Shown here: piece after piece, positions 44,533-53,217 of the stretch
Layout of the letters: every line of letters starts with the position of its first letter
How positions within the stretch are numbered: the first letter of the stretch is position 1
DNA from: Streptomyces meridianus
GTDB taxonomy: Bacteria; Actinomycetota; Actinomycetes; Streptomycetales; Streptomycetaceae
Assembly: GCF_023703325.1 (NCBI RefSeq)
Contig: NZ_JAMQGM010000008.1
Coordinates: 62,001-126,000, forward strand
DNA: 64,000 nt
Direction: 5' to 3'
The notes under the pieces: generated by a model
Told to the model about the DNA's origin: nothing
What the model saw: only the letters and a program-made list of their open reading frames with translations
Databases searched by the model: none
Made by a program: the position numbers and the translations under genes

Positions 44533-45174
44533 ATGGCCGGCGCGATGCGCAAGATGGCGGTCTACCTCGGCCTCGTGGAGGACGATGGGTACGACGGCCG
44601 GGGGTTCGACCCCGACGACGAGTTCGAGCCCGAGCTGGGGGTGGCGCCCGGTGGTCATGCCGGAGGGGAGCCCGAGCGGCTGCGCCGGCAGCACCAGCTC
44701 CACCAGCCCGAGCGGTCCCAGCCGGAGGAGCCGGTGCGGGTCGCTCAGCCGCCCGCGCCCCGCGAGCCGATGGCGCTGGGCGGCGAAACCGCACGACCCG
44801 GACGGATCGCCCCCGTGGCGTCCATCACATCCGAACGTCAGAGTCTGGAGAAGAACGCACCGGTGATCATGCCCAAAGTCGTGTCCGACCGGGAGCCGTA
44901 CCGGATCACCACGCTGCACCCCAGGACCTACAACGAGGCCCGTACCATCGGGGAACACTTCCGTGAGGGCACTCCGGTGATCATGAATCTGACGGAGATG
45001 GACGACACCGACGCGAAGCGACTTGTCGACTTTGCGGCGGGTTTGGTGTTCGGTCTCCATGGGAGTATTGAGCGGGTGACGCAGAAGGTGTTCCTCCTGT
45101 CGCCTGCTAACGTCGATGTCACGGCGGAGGACAAGGCCCGGATCGCAGAGGGCGGGTTCTTCAACCAGAGCTGA
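44533..45174 (+). CDS. sepF: cell division protein SepF
   Basis: 213-aa FtsZ-associated, membrane-binding ring protein. The N-terminal amphipathic membrane-targeting helix is [18 protein letters not shown], then a disordered acidic and Gln/Pro-rich linker, and the SepF core from about residue 115 ([73 protein letters not shown]). It follows ylmE after 124 nt, a gap long enough for another promoter, though no clear one was picked out. Confidence 0.95.
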   Translation: MAGAMRKMAVYLGLVEDDGYDGRGFDPDDEFEPELGVAPGGHAGGEPERLRRQHQLHQPERSQPEEPVRVAQPPAPREPMALGGETARPGRIAPVASITSERQSLEKNAPVIMPKVVSDREPYRITTLHPRTYNEARTIGEHFREGTPVIMNLTEMDDTDAKRLVDFAAGLVFGLHGSIERVTQKVFLLSPANVDVTAEDKARIAEGGFFNQS

Positions 45175-45238
45175 GACGCAACATCGTTACACCACGGCCG
45201 CAGGCCGACCGCGAGCACGGGGAGAGGGAAGCCACGAG

Positions 45239-45523
45239 ATGGGCATCGCACAACAGGTGATCTACATCGTGCTGATGTGCTTCCTGGTCGTACTGATCTT
45301 CCGACTGGTCATGGACTATGTCTTCCAGTTCGCTCGTTCGTGGCAACCCGGGAAGGCGATGGTTGTGGTCCTCGAGGCCACTTACACTGTCACCGATCCG
45401 CCACTCAAGCTTCTGCGGCGGTTCATACCGCCGCTGCGTCTCGGGGGCGTGGCGCTCGACCTGTCCTTCTTCGTTCTGATGATCATTGTCTACATTCTGA
45501 TCACGGTCGTGAGCCGGCTGTGA
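45239..45523 (+). CDS. sepG: YggT-family membrane protein SepG (YlmG)
   Basis: 94-aa membrane protein with two hydrophobic helices (IYIVLMCFLVVLIFRLVMDYVF and LDLSFFVLMIIVYILITVV) joined by the YggT family loop (EATYTVTDPPLKLLRRFIPPLRLGGV). In Streptomyces this gene between sepF and divIVA is known as sepG and takes part in positioning the Z-ring and compacting the spore nucleoid. GGGGAGAGGG precedes the ATG at 45239. Confidence 0.94.
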   Translation: MGIAQQVIYIVLMCFLVVLIFRLVMDYVFQFARSWQPGKAMVVVLEATYTVTDPPLKLLRRFIPPLRLGGVALDLSFFVLMIIVYILITVVSRL

Positions 45524-45572
45524 ACGATACGGTCTTGCCGATTGCCGACGACTACGTTGAGGTGAAGAAGAG

Positions 45573-46739
45573 ATGCCGCTGAGCCCCGAGGACGTGCGGA
45601 ACAAGCAGTTCACAACCGTCCGTCTCCGAGAAGGCTATGACGAGGACGAGGTCGATGCCTTCCTCGACGAGGTCGAAGCAGAGCTGACCCGGCTGCTGCG
45701 CGAGAACGAGGACCTCCGGGCCAAGCTCGCTGCGGCCACCCGCGCCGCCGCGCAGAGTCAGCAGCAGGGCATGCGCAAACCGCCCGAGCAGCAAGATCGT
45801 CCCGGCCCTCCGGGACCCCCGGCCATATCGGGCCCGCAGCCGGTGCCGCCCCAGCAGCAGATGGGCCCGCCCCAGCTGCCGGGTGGAGCACCCCAGCTGC
45901 CTGCCGGTCCCGGTGGCCACGGGCCCCAGGGCCACGGACCCCAGGGCCACGGGCCCCAGGGCCACGGACCCCAGGGCCACGGACCCCAGGGGCACCCCCA
46001 GGGCCACGGACCCCAGGGCCAGCACGGGCCCGGTCCGATGGGCCCGGGTGGCCCCATGGGCGGCCCGATGGGCGGTCCCGGTCAGCACATGCAGCCGCAC
46101 GGCGGCCCGCAGGGCGGCCCCGGAGGCAACGACGGCGGCGCCGCTCGCGTGCTGTCGCTGGCCCAGCAGACCGCAGACCAGGCGATCGCGGAGGCCCGTT
46201 CCGAGGCGAACAAGATCGTCGGCGAGGCTCGTTCCCGCGCCGAGGGTCTGGAGCGGGACGCCCGCGCCAAGGCCGACGCCCTCGAGCGGGACGCCCAGGA
46301 GAAGCACCGGGTCGCGATGGGGTCCCTCGAGTCCGCCCGCGCCACGCTGGAGCGCAAGGTCGAGGACCTGCGCGGCTTCGAGCGCGAGTACCGGACCCGT
46401 CTGAAGTCGTACCTGGAGAGCCAGCTGCGTCAGCTGGAGAGCCAGACCGACGATTCGCTGGCTCCGCCCCGCACCCCGGCCGCTCCGTCCCTGCCGCCGT
46501 CGCCGTCGATGGCCGGCGCGGGAGCTGGGCCCATGGGCCACACCATGGGCGGACAGCAGTCCATGGGCGGTCATGGGGGCCACGGTCCGTCCGGCGGTCC
46601 GTCCGGCTACGGCGGTCAGCAGCAGATGTCGCCGGCGATGACCCAGCCGATGGCTCCGGTGCGGCCGCAGGGCCAGCAGCCGATGCAGCAGGCTCCGTCC
46701 CCGATGCGCGGCTTCCTGATCGACGAGGACGACAACTGA
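45573..46739 (+). CDS. divIVA: polar growth protein DivIVA
   Basis: 388-aa coiled-coil scaffold that marks hyphal tips and drives apical growth. The conserved N-terminal membrane-binding part is MPLSPEDVRNKQFTTVRLREGYDEDEVDAFLDEVEAELTRLL. Next is a Pro/Gly/Gln/His-rich disordered segment (about 60-188) that includes five tandem Gly-Pro-Gln-Gly-His units, then a long coiled coil (about 190-292, ARVLSLAQQTADQAIAEARSEANK to SYLESQLRQLES), and a Met/Gly/Pro-rich tail ending MRGFLIDEDDN. ATG with GAAGAAGAG upstream. Last gene of the plus-strand cluster, closed by the terminator at 46770. Confidence 0.96.
   Translation: MPLSPEDVRNKQFTTVRLREGYDEDEVDAFLDEVEAELTRLLRENEDLRAKLAAATRAAAQSQQQGMRKPPEQQDRPGPPGPPAISGPQPVPPQQQMGPPQLPGGAPQLPAGPGGHGPQGHGPQGHGPQGHGPQGHGPQGHPQGHGPQGQHGPGPMGPGGPMGGPMGGPGQHMQPHGGPQGGPGGNDGGAARVLSLAQQTADQAIAEARSEANKIVGEARSRAEGLERDARAKADALERDAQEKHRVAMGSLESARATLERKVEDLRGFEREYRTRLKSYLESQLRQLESQTDDSLAPPRTPAAPSLPPSPSMAGAGAGPMGHTMGGQQSMGGHGGHGPSGGPSGYGGQQQMSPAMTQPMAPVRPQGQQPMQQAPSPMRGFLIDEDDN
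45921..46025 (+). repeat. tandem 15-bp repeats coding (GPQGH)n in DivIVA
   Basis: Five near-identical 15-bp units (GGGCCCCAGGGCCAC and variants with GGACCC) encode GPQGH x5, followed by PQGH and GPQGQH. Units differ mostly by silent G/A changes. The array is in frame and prone to gain or loss of whole units by slippage or recombination. Confidence 0.85.
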
Positions 46740-46769
46740 TCGCGCCTTAGGCGCAGTGTCTGTCGGCAA

Positions 46770-46813
46770 GACATGGGCCGGGCCCCCGAGAGATCGGGGG
46801 CCCGGCCCATGTC
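46770..46813. terminator. divIVA terminator
   Basis: Perfect 19-bp inverted repeat (arm GACATGGGCCGGGCCCCCG, loop AGAGAT) 30 nt after the divIVA stop, followed by GTGTTCG. Confidence 0.9.
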
Positions 46814-46873
46814 GTGTTCGGGACCGTGTCGTGGTTCACGGCTCCGGTTCGGCGTGGGCCGGCGGATGCGACG

Positions 46874-46917
46874 ACGGCGGGGCCGGACACCGGACAACCG
46901 GTGTCCGGCCCCGCCGT
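46874..46917. terminator. ileS terminator
   Basis: Perfect 20-bp inverted repeat (arm ACGGCGGGGCCGGACACCGG, loop ACAA), 12 nt beyond the ileS stop. With the divIVA terminator it forms a back-to-back pair in the convergent gap. Confidence 0.9.
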
Positions 46918-46929
46918 GGTGTCAGCCGG

Positions 46930-49900
46930 TCACTTCTCGCTCTTGCGGAGGCGGAAGACCAGGCCGAGCGCCTCGTCCGAGAAGGGCTCGCCGTACGGGC
47001 CGTCGGCCTGACCCGTGGCCAGCTCGTCGGCCAGGACCTCGTCGGCAATCAGTCCGGAGTGCTCCGTCAACGCCTCGGCCGTCTCGGCGGCGGTTGCCTC
47101 CCAGCGGACCAGGATGCGGTCCGCTACGTCCAGACCGCTGTTCTTGCGCGCCTCCTGGATGAGCCGGATGGCGTCCCGGGCGAGACCCGCACGCCGCAGT
47201 TCCGGCGTGATCTCCAGATCGAGCGCCACAGTGGCACCCGAGTCGGATGCCACCGACCAGCCCTCGCGCGGAGTCTCGGTGATGATCACCTCGTCGGGAG
47301 AGAGTGCGACCGTCTCCCCGTCCACCTCCACCGAGGCCGTGCCCTCGCGCAGTGCCCGCGACAGCGCCGCGGCGTCCGCTCCGGCCACCGCCTTGGCCAC
47401 CGCCTGCACGCCCTTGCCGAAGCGACGGCCGAGGGCGCGGAAGTTCGCCTTGGCGGTGGTGTCGACCAGCGATCCGCCCACACCGGAGAGCGATGCCAAC
47501 TCCGTGACGTTCAGCTCCTCGGCGATCTGCGCCCGGAGTTCACCGTCAAGCGTCTCGAACCCGGCTGCTGCCACCAGCGCCCGTGACAGCGGCTGCCTGG
47601 TCTTCACCCCGGACTCCGCCCGCGTGGCCCGGCCCAGTTCGACCAGGCGGCGCACCAACGCCATCTGCCGGGACAGCTCCGGGTCGACGGCCGAGGTGTC
47701 GGCCACCGGCCACTGCGTGAGGTGCACCGAGTCCGGCACCTCCGCAGTGACGGGCACGACCAGGTCCTGCCACACGCGTTCGGTGATGAACGGCACCAGC
47801 GGCGCCATCAGACGCGTGACGGTCTCGATCGACTCGTGGAGGGTGCGCAGCGCGGCAGCGTCACCCTGCCAGAACCGGCGGCGCGACCGGCGCACGTACC
47901 AGTTCGACAGGTCGTCGACGAAGCCCGACAGCAGCTTCCCGGCCCGCTGGGTGTCGTAGCCCTCCATGGCCGCGGTCACCTGCTCGACGAGCGTGTTCAG
48001 CTCGCTCAGCAGCCAGCGGTCCAACAGCGGCCGGTCCGCCGGGGCCGGGTCCGACGCGCTCGGAGCCCAACCGGTCGTCCGGGCGTAGAGGGCCTGGAAG
48101 GCGACGGTGTTCCAGTAGGTCAGGAGCGTCTTGCGGACCACCTCCTGGATCGTGCCGTGGCCCACCCGGCGCGCTGCCCACGGCGAGCCGCCGGCTGCCA
48201 TGAACCAGCGGACCGCGTCGGCCCCGTGCTGGTCCATGAGCGGGATCGGCTGGAGGATGTTGCCCAGGTGCTTGGACATCTTCCGGCCGTCCTCGGCGAG
48301 GATGTGGCCGAGGCAGACCACGTTCTCGTACGACGACTTGTCGAACACCAGGGTGCCGACCGCCATCAGCGTGTAGAACCAGCCGCGGGTCTGGTCGATG
48401 GCCTCGGAGATGAACTGCGCCGGGTAGCGCTTCTCGAAGGTCTCCTTGTTGCGGTACGGGTAGCCCCACTGCGCGAACGGCATGGCGCCCGAGTCGTACC
48501 AGGCGTCGATGACCTCGGGTACCCGTGTCGCCGTCAGCGAGCAGCCCTCGGCGGTGCAGGTGAACGTGACCTCGTCGATGTACGGGCGGTGGGGGTCGAG
48601 ACCGCTCTGATCGGTGCCCGTCAACTCCGAGAGCTCGGCGAGCGAGCCGACGCAGGTGAGGTGGTTCTCCTCACAGCGCCAGACCGGCAGCGGGGTGCCC
48701 CAGTAGCGATTGCGGGAGAGGGCCCAGTCGATGTTGTTGTTCAGCCAGTCGCCGAAGCGGCCGTGCTTGACCGACTCCGGGAACCAGTTGGTGCGCTCGT
48801 TCTCGCGGAGCAGAGCGTCCTTGATCGCGGTGGTGCGGATGTACCAGGACGGCTGCGCGTAGTAGAGGAGCGCGGTGTGGCAGCGCCAGCAGTGCGGGTA
48901 GCTGTGCTCGTACGGCAGGTGCCGGAACAGCAGGCCGCGGGCGTGCAGATCGGCGACGAGCGCCTCGTCGGCCTTCTTGAAGAACTGGCCGCCGACGAGT
49001 GTCAGGTCGTCCTCGAAGGTCCCGTCCGGGCGCACCGGGTTGACCACGGGCAGGCCGTACGAACGGCAGACGCGGAGGTCGTCCTCACCGAAGGCGGGGG
49101 ACTGGTGGACCAGGCCGGTGCCGTCGTCCGTGGTGACGTACTCGGCGTTGACCACGAAGTGGGCGTTCTCGATCTCGACGAGCGCGAACGGGCGCTCGTA
49201 GGTCCAGCGCTCCATCTCGGCGCCGGTGAAGGACTGCCCGGTGGTCTGCCATCCCTCGCCCAGCGCCTTCTCCAGCAGGGGCTCGGCGACGACCAGCTTC
49301 TCCCGGCCATCGGTGGCCACCACGTAGGTCACGTCGGGGTGGGCGGCCACCGCGGTGTTGGAGACCAGTGTCCAGGGGGTCGTCGTCCAGACCAACAGGG
49401 CCGCCTCACCGGCGAGCGGGCCGGAGGTGAGCGGGAAGCGGACATAGACCGAGGGGTCGACGACCGTCTCGTAGCCCTGGGCGAGCTCGTGGTCGGACAG
49501 GCCGGTGCCGCAGCGGGGGCACCAGGGGGCGACGCGGTGGTCCTGGACCAGCAGCCCCTTGTCGAAGATCTCCTTGAGCGACCACCACACGGACTGGACG
49601 TACTGCGGGTCCATGGTGCGGTAGGCGTCGTCGAGGTCGACCCAGTAGCCCATGCGCGTGGTGAGCTCGGTGAAGGCGTCCGTGTGACGGGTCACCGACT
49701 CGCGGCACTTGGCGTTGAACTCGGCGATGCCGAAGGCCTCGATGTCCTTCTTGCCGTTGAAGCCGAGCTCTTTCTCGACGGCGAGCTCCACCGGCAGGCC
49801 GTGGCAGTCCCAGCCGGCCTTGCGGCCCACGTGGTAGCCCTGCATGGTCCGGAACCGGGGAAACACGTCCTTGAAGACCCGGGCCTCGATGTGGTGGGCG

Positions 49901-50076
49901 CCCGGCATGCCGTTGGCGGTCGGCGGCCCCTCGTAGAAGACCCACTCGGGGCGGCCCTCGGACTGCTCGAGGGAGCGGGCGAAGACCTTGTTCTCGCGCC
50001 AGAAGTCGAGCACGGCGTGCTCGAGGGCGGGCAGGTCGACCTGGGCGGGCACCTGACGGTACTGCGTCGGCTTCAT
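46930..50076 (-). CDS. ileS: isoleucyl-tRNA synthetase
   Basis: 1048-aa class I synthetase charging tRNA-Ile. The HIGH-equivalent motif lies in YEGPPTANGMPGAHHIEARVFKD, the editing (CP1) domain holds the WTTTPWTLVSNTAVA block, and the KMSKS motif reads GRKMSKHLGN. It is the long eukaryote-like/mupirocin-resistant-type IleS rather than the E. coli type, judged from the length and from the C-terminal end (LEITPELRRAGLARDAIRLIQEARKNSGLDVADRI), and no terminal zinc-finger is seen. ATG at 50076 with GGAGGAAGAG upstream. Expression is controlled by the T-box leader just before it. Confidence 0.95.
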   Translation of the reverse strand: MKPTQYRQVPAQVDLPALEHAVLDFWRENKVFARSLEQSEGRPEWVFYEGPPTANGMPGAHHIEARVFKDVFPRFRTMQGYHVGRKAGWDCHGLPVELAVEKELGFNGKKDIEAFGIAEFNAKCRESVTRHTDAFTELTTRMGYWVDLDDAYRTMDPQYVQSVWWSLKEIFDKGLLVQDHRVAPWCPRCGTGLSDHELAQGYETVVDPSVYVRFPLTSGPLAGEAALLVWTTTPWTLVSNTAVAAHPDVTYVVATDGREKLVVAEPLLEKALGEGWQTTGQSFTGAEMERWTYERPFALVEIENAHFVVNAEYVTTDDGTGLVHQSPAFGEDDLRVCRSYGLPVVNPVRPDGTFEDDLTLVGGQFFKKADEALVADLHARGLLFRHLPYEHSYPHCWRCHTALLYYAQPSWYIRTTAIKDALLRENERTNWFPESVKHGRFGDWLNNNIDWALSRNRYWGTPLPVWRCEENHLTCVGSLAELSELTGTDQSGLDPHRPYIDEVTFTCTAEGCSLTATRVPEVIDAWYDSGAMPFAQWGYPYRNKETFEKRYPAQFISEAIDQTRGWFYTLMAVGTLVFDKSSYENVVCLGHILAEDGRKMSKHLGNILQPIPLMDQHGADAVRWFMAAGGSPWAARRVGHGTIQEVVRKTLLTYWNTVAFQALYARTTGWAPSASDPAPADRPLLDRWLLSELNTLVEQVTAAMEGYDTQRAGKLLSGFVDDLSNWYVRRSRRRFWQGDAAALRTLHESIETVTRLMAPLVPFITERVWQDLVVPVTAEVPDSVHLTQWPVADTSAVDPELSRQMALVRRLVELGRATRAESGVKTRQPLSRALVAAAGFETLDGELRAQIAEELNVTELASLSGVGGSLVDTTAKANFRALGRRFGKGVQAVAKAVAGADAAALSRALREGTASVEVDGETVALSPDEVIITETPREGWSVASDSGATVALDLEITPELRRAGLARDAIRLIQEARKNSGLDVADRILVRWEATAAETAEALTEHSGLIADEVLADELATGQADGPYGEPFSDEALGLVFRLRKSEK

Positions 50077-50290
50077 CGGGGGTTCTCTTCCTCCGGCGGA
50101 CTCGGGGTTCTCGAGTGGAGCTGTCCGTCGGAGGGACGAGAGCAAGCGCTCCCGCGGTACCACCCTCCTTGACCGTGGGGCGCTCGCACGCACCCGCGGC
50201 CCCCTCATTGGGGTCGCGCAGCCGGGTCTACTCGCTCGAGGAGCTTTCTTCCGGCGGCTCCGGGGTGATCTTCACGCCGCGCACGCCCCC
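50077..50290 (-). promoter_or_regulatory. ileS T-box leader (translational)
   Basis: The minus strand carries the T-box consensus AGGGTGGTACCGCGG (50152-50166). The UGGU within it fits the ACCA end of tRNA-Ile. The candidate specifier ATC (50267-50269) lies on the 5' side of a short stem I topped by GGAGC/GCTCC (50240-50261), the ultrashort form known in actinobacteria. CCTCCGACGG (50125-50134) can pair at 9 of 10 positions with CCGCCGGAGG (50091-50100), which contains the ribosome binding site, so uncharged tRNA-Ile probably frees the site for translation. The 5' limit is approximate. Confidence 0.9.
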
Positions 50291-50390
50291 GGGCTCGCAC
50301 CGTCCCCGGGTCGCTCGGACCTGCCGCTGCCGGCGGGCCCCTGGCTGCGTACGGCGCTACTCGTCCCCTTCCACGCCTTTCGCTGCGCCC

Positions 50391-50396
50391 AGTGTA
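50391..50396 (-). promoter_or_regulatory. -10 box of the ileS promoter
   Basis: TACACT on the minus strand, about 100 nt upstream of the T-box stem I. It would give a leader of about 300 nt. The -35 is not obvious. Confidence 0.4.
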
Positions 50397-50594
50397 CGGG
50401 GCGGAGCCGACGGTGGCCGACTCGATTTCTCCGGGCCCGCGGCGGGGGCCACCGGGCAGGGCTGCCGCCCCTCGAACGGATTAGCTTCCCGATGCCGGGG
50501 CATGACGCAGGCAGACCGGGTGGCATCCCGTGCGCGGCAGGCACGGCGTTCCGTCCGGGCCGGTCCGGCGCCGCCGGGGGGTCGGCGTGCCCCG

Positions 50595-50623
50595 TTGCCG
50601 TGGGATCGGAGTCGATTTATCGT
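50595..50623 (+). promoter_or_regulatory. promoter of the TraR/DksA-like gene
   Basis: TTGCCG (50595-50600) and TATCGT (50618-50623) with 17-bp spacing, 50 nt upstream of the ATG. The stretch between the ileS promoter and this point (about 50400-50590) shows no gene. Confidence 0.5.
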
Positions 50624-50672
50624 CCCAGCACGATTCGCGAGCAGGGTCGCACGAGCTGAAGGGGCCGCTGCC

Positions 50673-51419
50673 ATGGTCGCCAGGAAGACCACCGCGAAGC
50701 AGGCGGAGACCGCCGACGAGGCGGCGACCGAGAAGCCCGTCGCCGCCGGCAGGACGGCTGCGAAGAAGTCCACGAAGAAGACGGCGGCGAAGAAGAGCGC
50801 CGCCAAGAAGACCACCGCGAAGAAGTCCACGGCGAAGACTGCCCCGGCGAGGAAGACGGCCACTGTGAAGAAGACGGTCACGAAGAAGACGGTCACCGCA
50901 GGACCCGCGGGCAAGACTGCGAAGAAGACCGTGAAGAAGACGGCGGAGCGGGTCCCTGACGGGGGAGTTCCCCCCGGTGACGACCGGTCCGCACCCGCGG
51001 TCACGATCACGCCCGAGGCGGCCCCGGAGGAGCTGGCGGTCCGGCCCGGTGAGGAGCCGTGGACGCCGGAGGAGGTCGCCGAGGCACGGGAGGGGCTGCT
51101 GGCCGAGAAGGCCCGGCTCGCCGACGAGATCCAGTCGTCCGAGGAGGCCATCACCGGACTCATGCGCGACTCCGGGGACGGTGCGGGCGACGACCAGGCC
51201 GACACCGGCACCAAGAACATCACCCGCGAGCACGAGCTGGCGCTGGCCGCCAACGCCCGCGAGATGCTCCAGCAGACCGTGCACGCCCTGGAGCGCATCG
51301 ACACCGGGACGTACGGACTCTGCGAGTCCTGCGGCAACGCCATCGGCAAGGGCAGGATGCTGGCCTTCCCCCGCGCGACCCTGTGCGTCGAGTGCAAGCA
51401 GCGGGAGGAGCGCCGCTGA
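50673..51419 (+). CDS. DksA/TraR-type zinc-finger protein with a histone-H1-like N-terminal tail
   Basis: 248-aa protein in two unlike parts. Residues about 1-95 are dominated by Lys, Ala and Thr (runs like KKSTKKTAAKKSAAKKTTAKK), as in H1-type histones and the tails of mycobacterial/Streptomyces HU. From about residue 128 follows a helical hairpin (WTPEEVAEAREGLLAEKARLADEIQ...NITREHELALAANAREMLQQTVHALERI) and a C4 zinc finger (GLCESCGNAIGKGRMLAFPRATLCVECKQREE). This is the actinobacterial TraR/DksA group, likely acting at RNA polymerase; the tail probably adds DNA or RNA affinity. The ATG is preceded by GAAGGGG. It lies upstream of lspA. Confidence 0.9.
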   Translation: MVARKTTAKQAETADEAATEKPVAAGRTAAKKSTKKTAAKKSAAKKTTAKKSTAKTAPARKTATVKKTVTKKTVTAGPAGKTAKKTVKKTAERVPDGGVPPGDDRSAPAVTITPEAAPEELAVRPGEEPWTPEEVAEAREGLLAEKARLADEIQSSEEAITGLMRDSGDGAGDDQADTGTKNITREHELALAANAREMLQQTVHALERIDTGTYGLCESCGNAIGKGRMLAFPRATLCVECKQREERR

Positions 51420-51572
51420 CGTCGTCCCTGCGGCCCTCCGGCGTGCGGGCCCCGGGCCCGGCCCGGGCAGGACCGCAGGCCGGTGGCCGCTGACGTCTTG
51501 CAGCCGTGCCGTACCCTCGTCCTGAGCCGGGTCGCTGGTACCGGCGGGCGGGCGCGATCTTGAGGGAATCAG

Positions 51573-52172
51573 GTGGCAGAGTCGGAGCGGATCATCGGTA
51601 CTCCAGGCACTGAGGGCGGGGCGGCCGGACAGGAGAACGAACCCGGGGGCCGCGGCGCGACTCCCGCGGGTGCCACCGGAACCGGGCGGAGCCGGCGGGT
51701 CGGTGTGCTGCTCGCGGTCGCATGCTTCGCCTACCTGATCGACCTCGTGAGCAAGATGATCGTGGTCGCCGAGCTGGAGCACCACGCGCCCATCGAGGTC
51801 ATCGGCACCTACCTGCGGTTCGAGGCCGTCCGCAACGCCGGAGCCGCGTTCGGCATGGGCCAGGCCCTGACGGTGGTCTTCACGGTCATCGCCGTGACCG
51901 TGATCGTGGTGATCGCCCGGATCGCCCGGAAGCTGTACAGCACCCCGTGGGCCGTCGCCCTCGGCCTGCTCCTCGGGGGAGCCCTCGGCAACCTCACGGA
52001 CCGGATCTTCCGCTCGCCCGGGGTGTTCCGTGGCGCCGTCGTGGACTTCATCGCCCCGGCCCACTTCGCGGTCTTCAATCTCGCGGACTCGGCGATCGTC
52101 TGCGGCGGGATCCTCATCGTGATCCTCTCGTTCCGTGGCCTCGACCCGGACGGGACGGTCCACAAGGACTGA
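51573..52172 (+). CDS. lspA: lipoprotein signal peptidase LspA
   Basis: 199-aa signal peptidase II that cleaves prolipoprotein signal peptides in the membrane. After a Gly/Thr-rich cytoplasmic tail of about 40 residues there are four membrane helices. The catalytic aspartates are in the family motifs GNLTDRIFR and [19 protein letters not shown] is the third conserved block. GTG start with GAGGG about 7 nt upstream. It lies between the TraR-like gene and rluD, a common arrangement in actinobacteria. Confidence 0.95.
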   Translation: MAESERIIGTPGTEGGAAGQENEPGGRGATPAGATGTGRSRRVGVLLAVACFAYLIDLVSKMIVVAELEHHAPIEVIGTYLRFEAVRNAGAAFGMGQALTVVFTVIAVTVIVVIARIARKLYSTPWAVALGLLLGGALGNLTDRIFRSPGVFRGAVVDFIAPAHFAVFNLADSAIVCGGILIVILSFRGLDPDGTVHKD

Positions 52173-52226
52173 GCGCCGCCCCCGGTCAGCCGGGGGCGGA
52201 GGTAACGGCCACCATTCGCCGTCCGG

Positions 52227-52232
52227 CATACT
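52227..52232 (+). promoter_or_regulatory. possible -10 box for a leaderless rluD mRNA
   Basis: CATACT ends 6 nt before the GTG at 52239. The first base deviates from TAnnnT, so this is weaker than the other leaderless boxes in the window. Confidence 0.35.
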
Positions 52233-52238
52233 CGACGG

Positions 52239-53180
52239 GTGAGCACCCTTCCCGAAATCCGCACGCTTCCCGTTCCCGACGGCCTGGAGGGCGAGCGAGT
52301 CGACGCAGCCATCGCCCGCATGTTCGGCTTCTCCCGGACCAAGGCGGCCGAGCTGGCCGCGGACGGCAAAGTCCTGGTGGACGGCAGCCTGGCCGGGAAG
52401 TCGGACCGGGTCAGCGGCGGAGCCTGGCTCGAGGTCGAGATGCCGAGGCCTGCCCAGCCCGTGCAGATCGTCGCCGAGCCGGTCGAGGGGATGGAGATCG
52501 TCCACGACGACGACGACATCGTCGTGGTCGTCAAGCCGGTCGGTGTCGCCGCTCACCCGAGCCCCGGCTGGACCGGCACCACCGTCATCGGCGGCCTGGC
52601 CGCGGCCGGCTACCGGGTCTCCACGTCCGGTGCCGCGGAGCGCCAGGGGATCGTGCACCGCCTCGACGTCGGCACCTCCGGCCTGATGGTCGTCGCCAAG
52701 TCCGAGCGCGCCTACACCCTGCTCAAGCAGCAGTTCCGCGACCGCACCGTCGACAAGCGCTACCACGCCCTCGTCCAGGGCCACCCCGACCCGCTGAGCG
52801 GCACCATCGACGCTCCCATCGGCCGCCACCCGAACCACGACTACAAGTGGGCCGTGACGGCGGACGGCAAACCGAGTGTCACGCACTACGACCTCATCGA
52901 AGCGTTCCGGGCCGCCAGCCTGCTCGACATCAAGCTCGAGACCGGCCGCACGCACCAGATCCGGGTGCACATGGCCGCCCACCGGCACCCCTGCGTCGGT
53001 GACCTCACCTACGGCGCCGACCCGACCCTCGCGAAGCGGCTGAAGCTCACCCGTCAGTGGCTGCACGCCATGAAACTCGGCTTCGAGCACCCCGCGGACG
53101 GGCGCTGGGTCGAGTTCGCCAGCGCCTACCCGGACGACCTGCAGAACGCACTGGACATCGTGCGGGCCGAGAGCTCCTGA
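52239..53180 (+). CDS. rluD: RluD-type 23S rRNA pseudouridine synthase
   Basis: 313-aa enzyme isomerising uridines in 23S rRNA helix 69 in the RluD family. An N-terminal S4 RNA-binding domain ([32 protein letters not shown]) precedes the catalytic domain with [20 protein letters not shown], where the Asp is the catalytic residue, and [26 protein letters not shown]. Normal length. GTG start 66 nt after lspA. It converges with the MFS gene after 37 nt. Confidence 0.94.
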   Translation: MSTLPEIRTLPVPDGLEGERVDAAIARMFGFSRTKAAELAADGKVLVDGSLAGKSDRVSGGAWLEVEMPRPAQPVQIVAEPVEGMEIVHDDDDIVVVVKPVGVAAHPSPGWTGTTVIGGLAAAGYRVSTSGAAERQGIVHRLDVGTSGLMVVAKSERAYTLLKQQFRDRTVDKRYHALVQGHPDPLSGTIDAPIGRHPNHDYKWAVTADGKPSVTHYDLIEAFRAASLLDIKLETGRTHQIRVHMAAHRHPCVGDLTYGADPTLAKRLKLTRQWLHAMKLGFEHPADGRWVEFASAYPDDLQNALDIVRAESS

Positions 53181-53217
53181 CCCGCGGACCCGGCGCTCAC
53201 CGGCTTCCGGCGGCCCG

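Noticed and set aside
50231..50278. Short GTG ORF (MKITPEPPEESSSSE) inside the ileS leader, containing the ATC codon
   Set aside because: It coincides with stem I of the T-box. The ATC is explained as the specifier, and no ribosome binding site precedes the GTG.
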